Shown in pieces: positions 1 through 8,600 of a stretch of 60,048 bases of DNA (position 1 is its first letter; every line of letters starts with the position of its first letter). The DNA lies in assembly GCA_025980465.1 (NCBI GenBank), contig JAICXJ010000015.1, positions 1 through 60,048 of the forward strand, read 5' to 3'. The notes under the pieces are model-generated. The model was not told the origin of the DNA and did not search any database. It saw only the letters and a program-made list of their open reading frames with translations. A program made the translations under genes and the position numbers. The DNA is from Frankiales bacterium. GTDB taxonomy: Bacteria > Actinomycetota > Actinomycetes > JAFAQI01.

Positions 1-39
1 AGCCAGTCCGTCACCGATGGCGGCATCAAGAACACCTGA
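1..39 (+). CDS. Possible 3' end of a gene cut by the window edge
   Basis: The first 39 bases read as thirteen codons without interruption and end in TGA, giving a C-terminus ...SVTDGGIKNT. Nothing upstream is visible, so the product cannot be named and the frame may be accidental. The roughly 230 bases that follow, up to the end of the MerR gene, show no convincing gene. Confidence 0.2.
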   Translation, partial: SQSVTDGGIKNT

Positions 40-269
40 TCGCGATCCACAGCACGCACGTTGATCGACACACTTCATCGTCGCGGCCGGCTACCCCAGA
101 ACGCCGCCGCCACGCCGCCATTCATGCGACAGCCACGTCAGGCCGGCTTTTCGGCCGATTCCTGCAGGAGTCCCTCGCCCCAACGAGGGATGATTCGTAC
201 CTGCGCAGGCTGATCTGCGCGTTCCCGTCGCGCGTGGCTCTGCCCGCCATGGGACCGTGAGGCGCGCCG

Positions 270-1160
270 CTAGCGGTGAGGGTGAGCACGCAGCGCCGCG
301 GCGTACCACTCCCACGCCACCGCCGAGCCGGCGTCGACCGGAGGCTGCGACCAGCCGTTGACGATGCCGACCAGCTCCCAGTACCGGAAGATCCGCCGGT
401 CGGTGAACATCTCGATCCGGTCCGCCAACTCGACCCGGTCTGGCACGGCGTCGGGGGTCAGCGCCTCGATCCGCTCGATCACCGTGCGGGCATCGACCGA
501 AGTGGGATCAACTCCGGCGGTGACGGCTGCAGTCGCGTGCTGCCCGATGGCAGGGGCGACGTCATGACCGAAGGCGGAGGCGGCACCCTGCGGGGCTCGT
601 TGAGCCATCCGCCGACTCAGCTCGATGTAGTCCGGGTCGCGCAGCAGCGCGGCAAGCTCGACCCAGGCGGCGATCTGGTCCGGTGTCGGGTCCTCCGGGA
701 GCTGCGGCGCGCCCGTGCGCAGGCGCTCCGCGACCGGGTTCTGGTCATCGCCGAACACGGCGTCGAGATAGTCCTCCAGGATCCGTCGGCGCTCCTCGCC
801 GGTCATGGTCGTCAGGTCAGTCATGCGTTCCAACCCCTCCAGTTCGTTGGTCTTGGCGATGGCCTGAAGCACCGCTCGTTGCAGCCGCAGGGTGCGAATC
901 TGTACGTCGATGGCCGCGGCATGCTCCGCAGCGACATCGGCCAGCGGCGACTCGGCCGACAGCACGCGCACCACATCCGGCAGGGCGACACCGAGCTCGC
1001 GCAACGTACGAATCAGCCGTCCCCGCGCGACAGCCGCCGGCCCGAACACCCGGTACCCGGCCGCGGTCCGGCGCTCCTCCGGCAGCACGCCGGCATCCGC
1101 GTAGAACCGGAGCGTCCGCACCGACAGACCCGACCGCCGCGTGAGCTCACCAATCTGCAC
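270..1160 (-). CDS. MerR family transcriptional regulator
   Basis: 296-aa DNA-binding regulator. The N-terminus is a typical MerR winged helix: IGELTRRSGLSVRTLRFYADAG at residues 3-24, then a wing with GYRVFGPAA around 35-43. A dimerisation coiled coil (about residues 75-115) follows. The roughly 180-residue C-terminal region, with conserved-looking Trp and Phe and a WVELAALLRDPDYIELSRRM segment, should be an effector domain; its ligand is unknown. The start is GTG; no upstream in-frame ATG is close. The next gene (zinc-finger/HTH) lies 207 bp upstream on the same strand, so this gene probably has its own promoter in 1161-1367. Longer than simple metal-sensing MerR proteins, it resembles the drug- or metabolite-sensing class, but no target gene adjoins it. 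Confidence 0.85.
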   Translation of the reverse strand: MQIGELTRRSGLSVRTLRFYADAGVLPEERRTAAGYRVFGPAAVARGRLIRTLRELGVALPDVVRVLSAESPLADVAAEHAAAIDVQIRTLRLQRAVLQAIAKTNELEGLERMTDLTTMTGEERRRILEDYLDAVFGDDQNPVAERLRTGAPQLPEDPTPDQIAAWVELAALLRDPDYIELSRRMAQRAPQGAASAFGHDVAPAIGQHATAAVTAGVDPTSVDARTVIERIEALTPDAVPDRVELADRIEMFTDRRIFRYWELVGIVNGWSQPPVDAGSAVAWEWYAAALRAHPHR

Positions 1161-1367
1161 GCCACGACGATGCAGCCACCACCCACTGGAAGGTCAAGCC
1201 CAGGGGGCCAAACGGCCCTTACGGCCACAAGCACGGCCCAATGAGCTCAGCAGTTCACAAACCGGGATGTCCCCGCCCGCGCCACACGTCGTCAAGTAGC
1301 GAAAGCAGCGGCGAAGGCCTCGGGATCGCCCCCGCGCACCGCCGCGCGGGCAAGCTGGGTGACGCCG

Positions 1368-1733
1368 TCAGTCTTCGGCGGAGAACCGCTCCCACGCTGA
1401 CTGTCGAGCCATACCGAGCGCCTCACCGATCCGTGTCCAGGTCACGCCACGGTCGCGCAGTCGGTGCACCCAGCCGCGCAGGTCACCTTCGACCTGGCTG
1501 GCAACGGCGGCGACCCGCGGAAGATGCGCGAGCATGTCCTCGTCGCTCATGGCCTGCCAGTACGGGATGGACAGCTGGTCCCGGTCCGGCGCATCGGCGG
1601 CCAGGATCTCGTTGCACAACCCGACGCACTCGTTGCAGATGAACACACCGGGCCCCGCCACCATGCGAACCACCTGGGGCGCTTCCTTCCCGCAGAACGA
1701 GCAGCGGGTCACTGTCTCAACGGCTGTAGCCAC
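1368..1733 (-). CDS. ClpX-type C4 zinc-finger protein with C-terminal HTH
   Basis: 121-aa protein. Residues 9-35 form a ClpX-like C4 zinc finger: CSFCGKE, then [12 protein letters not shown], giving two CxxC pairs. There is no AAA+ ATPase part, so it is not ClpX itself. The C-terminal part ([23 protein letters not shown]) looks like a helix-turn-helix, so a DNA-binding regulator is likely. The chosen start is GTG at 1733, preceded by GGAGGG at a normal spacing; longer readings run back into the divergent antitoxin promoter and add low-complexity sequence. Two identical-arm palindromes lie 14-57 bp upstream of this start, which suggests autoregulation. The gene diverges from the toxin-antitoxin pair. 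Confidence 0.75.
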   Translation of the reverse strand: MATAVETVTRCSFCGKEAPQVVRMVAGPGVFICNECVGLCNEILAADAPDRDQLSIPYWQAMSDEDMLAHLPRVAAVASQVEGDLRGWVHRLRDRGVTWTRIGEALGMARQSAWERFSAED

Positions 1734-1746
1734 CAGCCCTCCGATC

Positions 1747-1789
1747 GTCAGGCGATTCCTGACGACCGTCCTGTCAGGGAACCCCTGAC
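1747..1789. promoter_or_regulatory. Twin operator-like palindromes GTCAGG-N5-CCTGAC
   Basis: Two perfect inverted repeats with the same arms and spacer length: 1747-1763 (spacer CGATT) and 1773-1789 (spacer GAACC). They are 26 bp apart start to start. The second extends to 8-bp arms, TGTCAGGG / CCCTGACA (1772-1790). They lie just upstream of the ribosome-binding site of the zinc-finger/HTH gene and in the region shared with the divergent antitoxin gene. Repeated identical arms at a fixed distance are what a dimeric repressor binding twice would need. Which protein binds is inference. Confidence 0.65.
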
Positions 1790-1972
1790 ACGTCAAAGCC
1801 GCTATCGCGGCGATGAGCCCGCCCGGTGAGGGCGTCGGCTGACTGCGCCCCGGTACCGCTCGCAGCGTCCGCGGGTCCGGGGAGGGGCGGCACGGTTCCC
1901 GCACGCCCGCCGCCCCGACGAGAAGCCCCAAACGTCTGGACACTCTGTCCGTCGTGCGCCACAATTGTGGCC

Positions 1973-2242
1973 ATGGCTAGTGCCGAGCCCCTCCGCTCGG
2001 TCCGTGACCATCTCTCCGAGATGGTGGACCGGGTGCAACACCAGCACGAGCGCATTGTCATCACCCGCAACGGTCAGGACGCGGCAGTTCTGCTCAGCCC
2101 CGATGACCTCGCTGAACTCGAGGAAACGCTGGCCGTGCTCAGCGATCCGCAAGCATTGGCCGACATCCGTGAAGGCGACGCCGCCTACGCCCAGGGGAAC
2201 GTCCTGCGAGGAGTGGATGCGGCACGCCACCTCAGGCGATGA
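1973..2242 (+). CDS. Phd/YefM-type antitoxin
   Basis: 89-aa antitoxin. It has the Phd/YefM pattern: [17 protein letters not shown] near the N-terminus (DNA-binding, replacing the usual VNFSEARANLSE-like stretch), then [24 protein letters not shown] (residues 29-51), the most conserved part of the family. The C-terminal tail ([15 protein letters not shown]) would wrap the toxin. The start is ATG at 1973; a longer reading upstream is low complexity. The stop overlaps the toxin start by ATGA, so the two are translationally coupled. Antitoxins of this class normally repress their own promoter, here in the 1734-1972 intergenic space shared with the divergent zinc-finger gene. Confidence 0.88.
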   Translation: MASAEPLRSVRDHLSEMVDRVQHQHERIVITRNGQDAAVLLSPDDLAELEETLAVLSDPQALADIREGDAAYAQGNVLRGVDAARHLRR

Positions 2243-2511
2243 ACCCGGCCGCCTACGAACTCGTCATCACCCCGCCCGCCCAGCGCGCGATCACCGACCG
2301 GCTACCCGAGGCCATTGCTGCTGCCGTGATCGAGTTTCTCACCACGACCCTGATCGCGAATCCGCATCGAGTCGGTCGTCAACTACGGGGCCAGCTGGCC
2401 GGTGTGTGGTCCGCCCGCCGCGGTACCTACCGCGTCCTGTACCGGATCAATGAGGTGCAGCGCGAGGTCGTCGTACTGCGTATCGAACACCGCAGGGACG
2501 CCTATCGCTGA
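2239..2511 (+). CDS. RelE/ParE-family toxin
   Basis: 90-aa toxin. It shows the RelE fold signature: YELVITPPAQRAI at the start, a central helix, HRVGRQLRGQLAGVWSARRGTYRVLYRIN (basic strand region), and a final VVVLRIEHRRDAYR with the typical H-R-x-x-x-Y ending. RelE toxins cut mRNA at the ribosome; the basic residues and terminal Arg/Tyr are retained, so it is probably active. It overlaps its antitoxin by 4 nt and is followed by about 500 bp without a recognisable gene. Confidence 0.9.
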   Translation: MNPAAYELVITPPAQRAITDRLPEAIAAAVIEFLTTTLIANPHRVGRQLRGQLAGVWSARRGTYRVLYRINEVQREVVVLRIEHRRDAYR

Positions 2512-3013
2512 ACGGCTGGCTGCGTGGCATGCCTGCCTAGTCCTCAACCTGAACCGCGCCGGCTCCCAACCTCAGCAACTCGGGTCGTCGATAGTCAGCA
2601 CACCACGGCTCCCGCGGCCATACTGCGCACGGCCGCCCTCTCCGGCCAGCTCGACTCGCCCCGCCAGCCGCACGAACCTGCGGAGGACTGGTCGGGGTCC
2701 CACCGGGGATACGAACCTGCGCAGACGACAGTCGGACAGCGGAACGACAGGCTCGCGCCTCCGCTACGCCGAGGCCCGCGAACCCCGACGCTCGGTCCCT
2801 GACGGGCTGAGACGGATGACGTGGCCCTCAAGCAGCGGCTCGGGGTTCGTATTGTGTGACCCACGGTGCACGAGCGGGAGCTGGATGTCCGGTGCACCCG
2901 TGCTGTCGTGTTACAGGTCGCGGGCCGACGGCGGGAGGCCACGACGGAGCCGCCGACCAGAACCCCGCTGAGATCCTCCCTCGGAAAGGCAACACAACCA
3001 GCGCCTCGGCAGG
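2512..3013. other. About 500 bp with no supported gene
   Basis: All six frames give only unfamiliar, Arg/Pro/Ser-rich readings. An 11-base word ACGAACCTGCG occurs twice (2672-2682 and 2711-2721, 39 bp apart). No tRNA, terminator with a T-run or mobile-element end was recognised. It could be degraded sequence downstream of the toxin-antitoxin module. Confidence 0.5.
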
Positions 3014-3382
3014 TCACCCCGGTTGGACCACGTCGTACAACGTCTGCCAGCGTCCGTTCTCGTCGCGGCGATGAACCACGACGTACCGCCCATCCTGCAC
3101 GTCGGCACCTATCGACTGTCGATAGTTACCTTCTTCGATGGCCAGGTCGCCGTGACCCGTGAGGTGCCTCGTTTCGAACTGGATGCCGGTCAGCCCGAGT
3201 GAGAACGCTCGTTGGAAGAACTGCAAGATCTCGGTGCGCCCGCGGGCCGCAGGCAGACTTCCCAGCAGCAGAACAGCCTCGCGATCATAGAAATCACCCA
3301 CGCTCTGCACGTCCTGATCCAGCAGCGCTCGCGAGAACTGCCTGTTGCTCTCCTCGATCTCAGCGCGGATGTTCTCGACCAT
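3014..3382 (-). CDS. SnoaL/DUF4440-like NTF2-fold protein
   Basis: 122-aa NTF2-fold protein. The pattern EIEESNRQFSRALLDQDVQSVGDFYDREAVLL, GRTEILQFFQRAF, and a C-terminal GRYVVVHRRDENGRWQTLYDV is that of DUF4440/SgcJ-type proteins, small cone-shaped domains used as enzymes or ligand binders. The start ATG at 3382 was chosen because GAGAGG lies 8 bases upstream and the family begins here; a longer reading would translate a repeat element at 3483-3526. Its function is unknown. The neighbouring toxin-antitoxin pair and crotonase give no clear pathway. Confidence 0.75.
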   Translation of the reverse strand: MVENIRAEIEESNRQFSRALLDQDVQSVGDFYDREAVLLLGSLPAARGRTEILQFFQRAFSLGLTGIQFETRHLTGHGDLAIEEGNYRQSIGADVQDGRYVVVHRRDENGRWQTLYDVVQPG

Positions 3383-3482
3383 GAGCTGAACCTCTCGACT
3401 GAAGTGGGTGCCCAGCAGAGTGCGGCGGTCGCACCCTTCCTGGGCTAGGGCCCGGTCTCGTTGACGACTTCCTCGACAAATA

Positions 3483-3526
3483 TTGTCAGCCTTTCCCGGT
3501 GCTATAGCCCCCTGTGGCGCTGACAA
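3483..3526. repeat. 44-bp palindromic repeat, copy A
   Basis: Begins TTGTCAGC and ends GCTGACAA, with central CGGTGCTATAGCCCCC around a perfect GCTA/TAGC dyad. It has the same length, arms and core as 32712-32755 and 52115-52158. It lies about 100 bp upstream of the NTF2-like gene in a 402-bp space (3383-3784) that otherwise holds only the operator at 3748-3763; no gene is supported there. Confidence 0.8.
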
Positions 3527-3747
3527 CTGTGCACGCGCACATCGCCCAGACGACAGTGATCGCGACGCCGTAGGCGCGCATGCCACTGATCATCTGCCAC
3601 CACGGCGACCGGCCACGGCCCGCTTGCCTCACATGTTCATTTTCCGCCAACGCCCAGGAGTAGGCGAGGGAAGGTATCGGCACCGCAGCTAACGCTGGCT
3701 CTGATGCAGGCGAAGTCATCGGACGTCGGCGCATGGCCTCATCCCAC

Positions 3748-3763
3748 CTGACGCCGATGTCAG
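3748..3763. promoter_or_regulatory. Dispersed 16-bp operator, site 1 (crotonase promoter)
   Basis: CTGAC-GCCGAT-GTCAG, 21 bp upstream of the crotonase ATG. It matches six other sites in the window (arms CTGAC/GTCAG, 6-bp spacer beginning with a purine and ending in RT). Its position close to the start codon would suit a repressor site. Confidence 0.7.
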
Positions 3764-3784
3764 CGAGCAGCTAGCGTCCGCGTC

Positions 3785-4654
3785 ATGGACGTCAACGAGA
3801 CCCGCGAGCGGATCATCTACCAAAAGGACGGCGCCGTAGCCCGGGTCATCCTCAACTGGCCCGAGAAGGCGAACGCCCAGGACCAGAAACTGGCCGAGGA
3901 GGTCGACGCGGCCCTGCTCGACGCCGACCGGGATTACGACATCAAGGTGCTCATCGTCAAGGCGAACGGCAAAGGCTTCTGCGCCGGTCACACGATCGGT
4001 GACAACGCCCGCGACTACCCAGCCTTCGCCGAGGGCGCGGCGTACCAGGGGCACCCATGGAAAGGACAGCTCGATCTGTTCGTCAAGCCGGTGCTGAACC
4101 TCTGGGAGTTCTCCAAGCCCACGATCGCCCAGGTCCACGGCTACTGCGTGGGGGGTGGCACCCACTATGGCCTCACCACCGACATCGTCATCGCCGCCGA
4201 CGACGCCTACTTCTCCTACCCGCCGCTGCAGGGGTTCGGCATGCCGTCAGGCGAGTGCTCCATCGAACCCTGGGTGTTCATGAACTGGCGACGGGCCGCC
4301 TACTACCTGTATCTGTCCGAAGTCATCGACGCGCAGAAGGCGCTCGCGGTCGGCCTGGTCAACGAGGTGGTCCCCCGCGACCAGCTCAACGACCGGGTCG
4401 AGACCATTGCCCGCCAGATCGCTCAGGCGCCCCTGACCACGCTGATGCTGACCAAGGCGAACCTCAAACGGGCTTGGGAACTCATGGGGATGCGCGTCCA
4501 TTGGCAGAGCTCCAATGATCTCGTCGCGCTGGCGTCATTGAGCAAGGACGTGCAGGGGCTGATCCGCGAGGTTCTTCAGAGCAACCTCAAGCCGGCAGAG
4601 ATGGCCCGCCGCCAGGCAGCCGCGGCCAACGAGATCGAATCGAGCAGCGAGTAA
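3785..4654 (+). CDS. Enoyl-CoA hydratase/isomerase (crotonase) family protein
   Basis: 289-aa crotonase-fold protein. Both oxyanion-hole segments are present: GFCAGH (64-69) and HGYCVGGG (118-125). Two residues are unlike true hydratases: the glutamate that normally follows the second Gly motif (GGCE in rat enoyl-CoA hydratase) is His here (GGGTHYG), and the second catalytic glutamate position (usually PE) reads PP in SYPPLQGFGMP. It may therefore be an isomerase, hydrolase or other CoA-thioester enzyme instead of a 2-enoyl-CoA hydratase. It is a single gene with a dispersed operator (3748-3763) just upstream and a convergent hydrolase downstream. The C-terminal extension (KPAEMARRQAAAANE) is slightly longer than usual. 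Confidence 0.88.
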   Translation: MDVNETRERIIYQKDGAVARVILNWPEKANAQDQKLAEEVDAALLDADRDYDIKVLIVKANGKGFCAGHTIGDNARDYPAFAEGAAYQGHPWKGQLDLFVKPVLNLWEFSKPTIAQVHGYCVGGGTHYGLTTDIVIAADDAYFSYPPLQGFGMPSGECSIEPWVFMNWRRAAYYLYLSEVIDAQKALAVGLVNEVVPRDQLNDRVETIARQIAQAPLTTLMLTKANLKRAWELMGMRVHWQSSNDLVALASLSKDVQGLIREVLQSNLKPAEMARRQAAAANEIESSSE

Positions 4655-4679
4655 CGCCGGGGCGGTGAACGGCGGAGCC

Positions 4680-5579
4680 TTACCCGCCTTCGTTCTGCCG
4701 GGTCGTCAGAGTGTCAATGATCTGATCGAGCTCGTTGAGCAGCATGTGACCGCCGCCTTCGACGATGTGAAGGTGCGCGGTCGGGCAGCGGGCGGCGATC
4801 ACGCTGGCATGCGCAACGGGCACGTTGCGGTCCTGCGAGCCGTGCCACACGTCGACCGGGACTTTCGCCTGCCCGAGGTCGACGTCCCAGGCGCGGGTGA
4901 ACAGCCAGAAGTCCCGCGCGGCCGCCCGGGCCGTCCCCGGCGACGAGTGGCGTAGGTCGTCGAGAAAGGCCGCCCGGGTCGGGGAGTCGTCGCGGAGCAG
5001 TCGGGCATCCGGCTCGGCCGATAACGCGGCGAGGCGCTCGACCGCTCGTTCCGGCCGGGAGCGGCTGCCGCGAAGCATCAGGGCGAACGTCGCCCGAGCG
5101 ACGGGTTCGGAGCGGCGCGCAATTCGGCTGATCAGCCGGTCGGCGGGTAGCGACGGATCCCTCGGCACCATCGGCGCAACGCTGCCCACGGTAGTCACGG
5201 CACTCAACCGGTCGCCCAGCAGCACACTGCAGGCAAGTGCCGTCGGACCGCCGCCGGATATTCCTACGACACCACATCGGGTCAGGCCGAGGTGGTCGAT
5301 GAGGCTGCCGACATCTCGCGCACTCGAAGCGACCGTGCGGCGCTGGTCGGGACCCGACCCGCCGTACCCGGCCCGATCCGGCGCGACGACGCACCAGCCA
5401 CGGTCACGCGCTGGCCCGGCAAGACCCGCCAGTTGTCGCTGCGACCCGGGCGTGCCATGGAGAACCACCAACGGTGTGCCGTCCGGATCGCCCATCAACC
5501 CGTAGGAGAGCACCCGCGAGTCGGGCAACGAGATGATCGGCACGCCCGCGAGGCTAACGACCACTCCGACCCGCCACAA
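4680..5579 (-). CDS. Alpha/beta-fold hydrolase
   Basis: 299-aa alpha/beta hydrolase. The oxyanion HG motif is HGTPGSQ (about 41-47), the nucleophile elbow is GISGGGP (Ser near 109), the acid is likely the Asp in GSQDRNVP, and the catalytic His is in GGGHMLL. These make an intact Ser-Asp-His triad, so an esterase/lipase-like or C-C hydrolase activity is expected; the substrate is not readable. No signal peptide. The true start may be GTG at 5543 (VPIISLPDSR), where similarity begins. It is divergent from the glycosyltransferase gene, with only about 30 bp between the longest readings. Confidence 0.85.
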   Translation of the reverse strand: MWRVGVVVSLAGVPIISLPDSRVLSYGLMGDPDGTPLVVLHGTPGSQRQLAGLAGPARDRGWCVVAPDRAGYGGSGPDQRRTVASSARDVGSLIDHLGLTRCGVVGISGGGPTALACSVLLGDRLSAVTTVGSVAPMVPRDPSLPADRLISRIARRSEPVARATFALMLRGSRSRPERAVERLAALSAEPDARLLRDDSPTRAAFLDDLRHSSPGTARAAARDFWLFTRAWDVDLGQAKVPVDVWHGSQDRNVPVAHASVIAARCPTAHLHIVEGGGHMLLNELDQIIDTLTTRQNEGG

Positions 5580-5609
5580 CGGCCGTCGCCCCTCGCTACG
5601 CTCTTGGAA

Positions 5610-8600
5610 ATGGCCGCACGGCGGAAGGTCAAGCGGGTAGCGGCCGGTGTCTACCGTCGGGCGTTGTCCCCACAGCTGCGCCGGAGATTGTGGCGGCTGC
5701 GCCAGTCCGGCCGGGACCGGCTGACCCGCCGGATCGAGCCACTGCTGACCGTCGTCATGCCGGTGTACAACGTCGAGCGTTACCTCGAGGAAGCGGTCGA
5801 GAGCGTTCTGTCACAGAGCTACCGCAACCTCGAGCTGATCCTGGTCGACGACGGCGCTACCGATAGCTCCGGGACGATGTGCGACGAGCTCGCTACGGCT
5901 GACAAGCGGATCCGCGTGATCCACCAGCCGAACGCAGGTCTCGGCGCTGCCCGCAACACCGGCATCGCCGCCGCTCGCGGCGACTACCTCGCCTTTGCCG
6001 ACAGCGACGACTACCTTCTTCCTGACGCCTATGAGCGGATGATGCGCTCAATCATCCGCTCCGGGTCAGACATCGTGACCGGGAACGTGCTGCGGCGGCA
6101 GGGCCGTTATCTCGAGCAGTCCTGGATCCAGAAGCGCTCCCACATCGAGGACCGCACGAGGGTCTCGCTCGTCGACGAGGTTGAGCTGCTCTCCGACACC
6201 GTCGCCTGGAACAAGATCTACCGGACGAGGTTCTGGAAGAAGCACGGCAAGTCGTTCCCGGTCGGGAAGCTCTACGAAGACACCGCCACGATCTTCCACG
6301 CACTGCTACATGCCCAGGGCATCGACATCGTGTCGGCACCCGTCTATGTCTGGCGGCTACGCGAAGAGGGCGACTCGATCACCCAGCGCCTACTCGAGGC
6401 AACCAATGTCGATGATCGCTTCGAGATGCTCGACCACGTCGAGACGATGATCCGAGACAGCGGGTTGTGGCGCGAGCTCGGCAACCGGCTGCTGCTGAAG
6501 GTGCTCGAGGTCGATCTCTGGGTCCATGTGCGCGGGTTGATCGACACCGGGCCGGCCGAAGCTATCGAGCGCATCCAGAAGATCGCCGCCCGCTACTGGG
6601 AGGCATCGCCCGACCAGGTGAAGCTCGGCGTACCGGCAGAGCGACGGGTCTGCTACTGGCTGCTAGCGAACGAGCGCGCCGAGGACATGCTGTCGTTCCG
6701 TTGGTGGTACGCGTCGCAGGCCGCGCACCCCCCGCTGGTACGTCGCAACGGACAAGTCAGCCTCGATGTCGTCACCAGTCCGGTCTCGCTGGACGGCGTT
6801 CCCGACGTCGCTCTGGACATGGACGATCTCGCCGAACCGATCGTGAACGTCGTCGAGGTGAATTGGACGGCACCGGCACAGCTGATGATCCGCGGCTACG
6901 GCTACACCAGGTACGTCTCAGACGGCTCGCAGCAGATCACGATCGATGCGACCAATGCGGCCAGCGGCCAGCGCCTCTCGTTCCCGACCGAGCGAATGCC
7001 CATGGTCGAAGCCGCGCTCTGGGCGGCCGATCTCGTCTATTCCCACGACAACGACGGCTTCCGCTGCATCGTCGATGTCGCCGCCCTGAAAGCCGTATCG
7101 GTAACAAGCGAGGCGCCCAACGCAGCCAGCAACGAATGGTGCTTCTCCTGTCGTATCGATGACGGCGACATCAGCCGGACGACGGAGCTGACCAAGGTCT
7201 GGAAGCTCGGCTCAGGCGCGGTGATCGGTGCCTCCGTCCTGGCCGACGAGACCGTCGCGATCGTCAAGACCGAGACCGACAAGCCGCTGCGGATCGGGTT
7301 CGAGACGAGGGGCGTCGTGGCGGCCTCATTTGAGGTCACCGGGTCGCGAGCCAGTGTGAGGCTCACAGCCAAGACGAATGCGAACCGCATCCTGTTCCAC
7401 ACGCCGGGAACTGCAACGGTCGAAGCCAACAGGTCGCCCGACGGAACCTTCGTTGCCGATCTGCCTGCTTCGCAGTCACCGCCGACGATCTGGCGGGCGC
7501 GGGCCGTGACCCCGGCGGGCGACGTCCGGCCGCTGATCGCCCCGGCGGGGTTCGTACCGGGGTTCGCCCCGAATGCCAGTGGAGTACGTGCCTCGGTGAC
7601 GCGCACCGGCCAAGCGGTTGTCGAAGTGCGTTCCCACACGGCGATCGTCGAGGAGATCGGATGCGACTCAGCGGCGGTCATCGAGCTCAACGGGTTCCTG
7701 CTCGCGCTCGATGAGTTCGAGATCGGCGTCGCGCCAGAGGATGGCTACCCCCGAGTCTGGTATCCGGCCACGGTCACCGACGGCCGGTTCGTTGCGCGGA
7801 TTCCCACCGCCACCTCGACCGGGACCAGCGAGGGGCGACCGTTGCCCGCCGGCAAGTACGCCGTGTTTGCCCGGCGCGCCACACCGGACGGACCTGCGGA
7901 GGCCGAGTTGCTGTTGAGTGACCGCGCGGCCGGCACGCTTCCGCTCAACCGGCTCGCCGCTGTCGTGAAGGTCAAGGTGCTGCGATCGCGCGGCGGAATT
8001 GTCGGGCTCGAGATCGCCGCGCCGGTTCCGGACGAGGCGCTCGGGCGTTTCTCCCAGGCTCGACTCGCGGCCAAGTACGGCGTCAGCCCGCGCAACCTCG
8101 ACGACGCCGCAGTCTTCTTCCTCGTCGACATCGGCAACAACGCTGCCGACAGCGCCCTCGCCATCCACAACGAACTGCGCCGACGCGGGTCCCGGCTGAA
8201 GCTCTACTGGGGCGTTGAGGATCTCAGTGTCCCGGTTCCCGATGGCGGCATCCCGGTCGTTAAGCGAACCGAGGAGTGGTTCGCGAAGGTCAACAGCTGC
8301 CGCTATCTCGTCAACAACTACGGCGGGATGTGGGGGCTCACCAAGGACTCCGGACAGCGGTACCTGCAGACCTGGCACGGCACTCCGCTGAAGTTCATCG
8401 GTGCGTCGGAGGCACGTCACCGCGGTGCACTGAAGCCGCGCTTCGACCAGATCGCAGCAGAGGCGGCCGAGTGGGATGCATTCGTCTCGCCGAGTCCGTA
8501 CTTCTCGGCGCTGATCCCGAGCGAGTTCCTTTACCACGGCGCGGTGCTGGAGACCGGCTATCCGCGCAATGATCGGCTCGCCACCGCGAGTGCCGCCGAC

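Noticed and set aside
276-1244. Long plus-strand open frame opposite the MerR gene
   Set aside because: It is antisense to a clear MerR regulator; its translation is Arg/Pro/His-rich without family motifs.
1747-1789. Twin palindromes as further members of the seven-site operator family
   Set aside because: Arms are in the reverse order (GTCAG...CTGAC) with 5-bp spacers, so another protein is expected.
2655-2735. tRNA-like stretch with GGTTCGTATCC on the minus strand
   Set aside because: The flanking bases cannot form the T-stem or acceptor stem of a tRNA.
3486-3734. Short minus-strand reading of 82 residues
   Set aside because: It crosses the 44-bp repeat and shows no family pattern or ribosome-binding site.
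5292-5609. N-terminal extension of the glycosyltransferase frame
   Set aside because: Antisense to the hydrolase gene and composed of non-conserved residues; the enzyme begins at ATG 5610.
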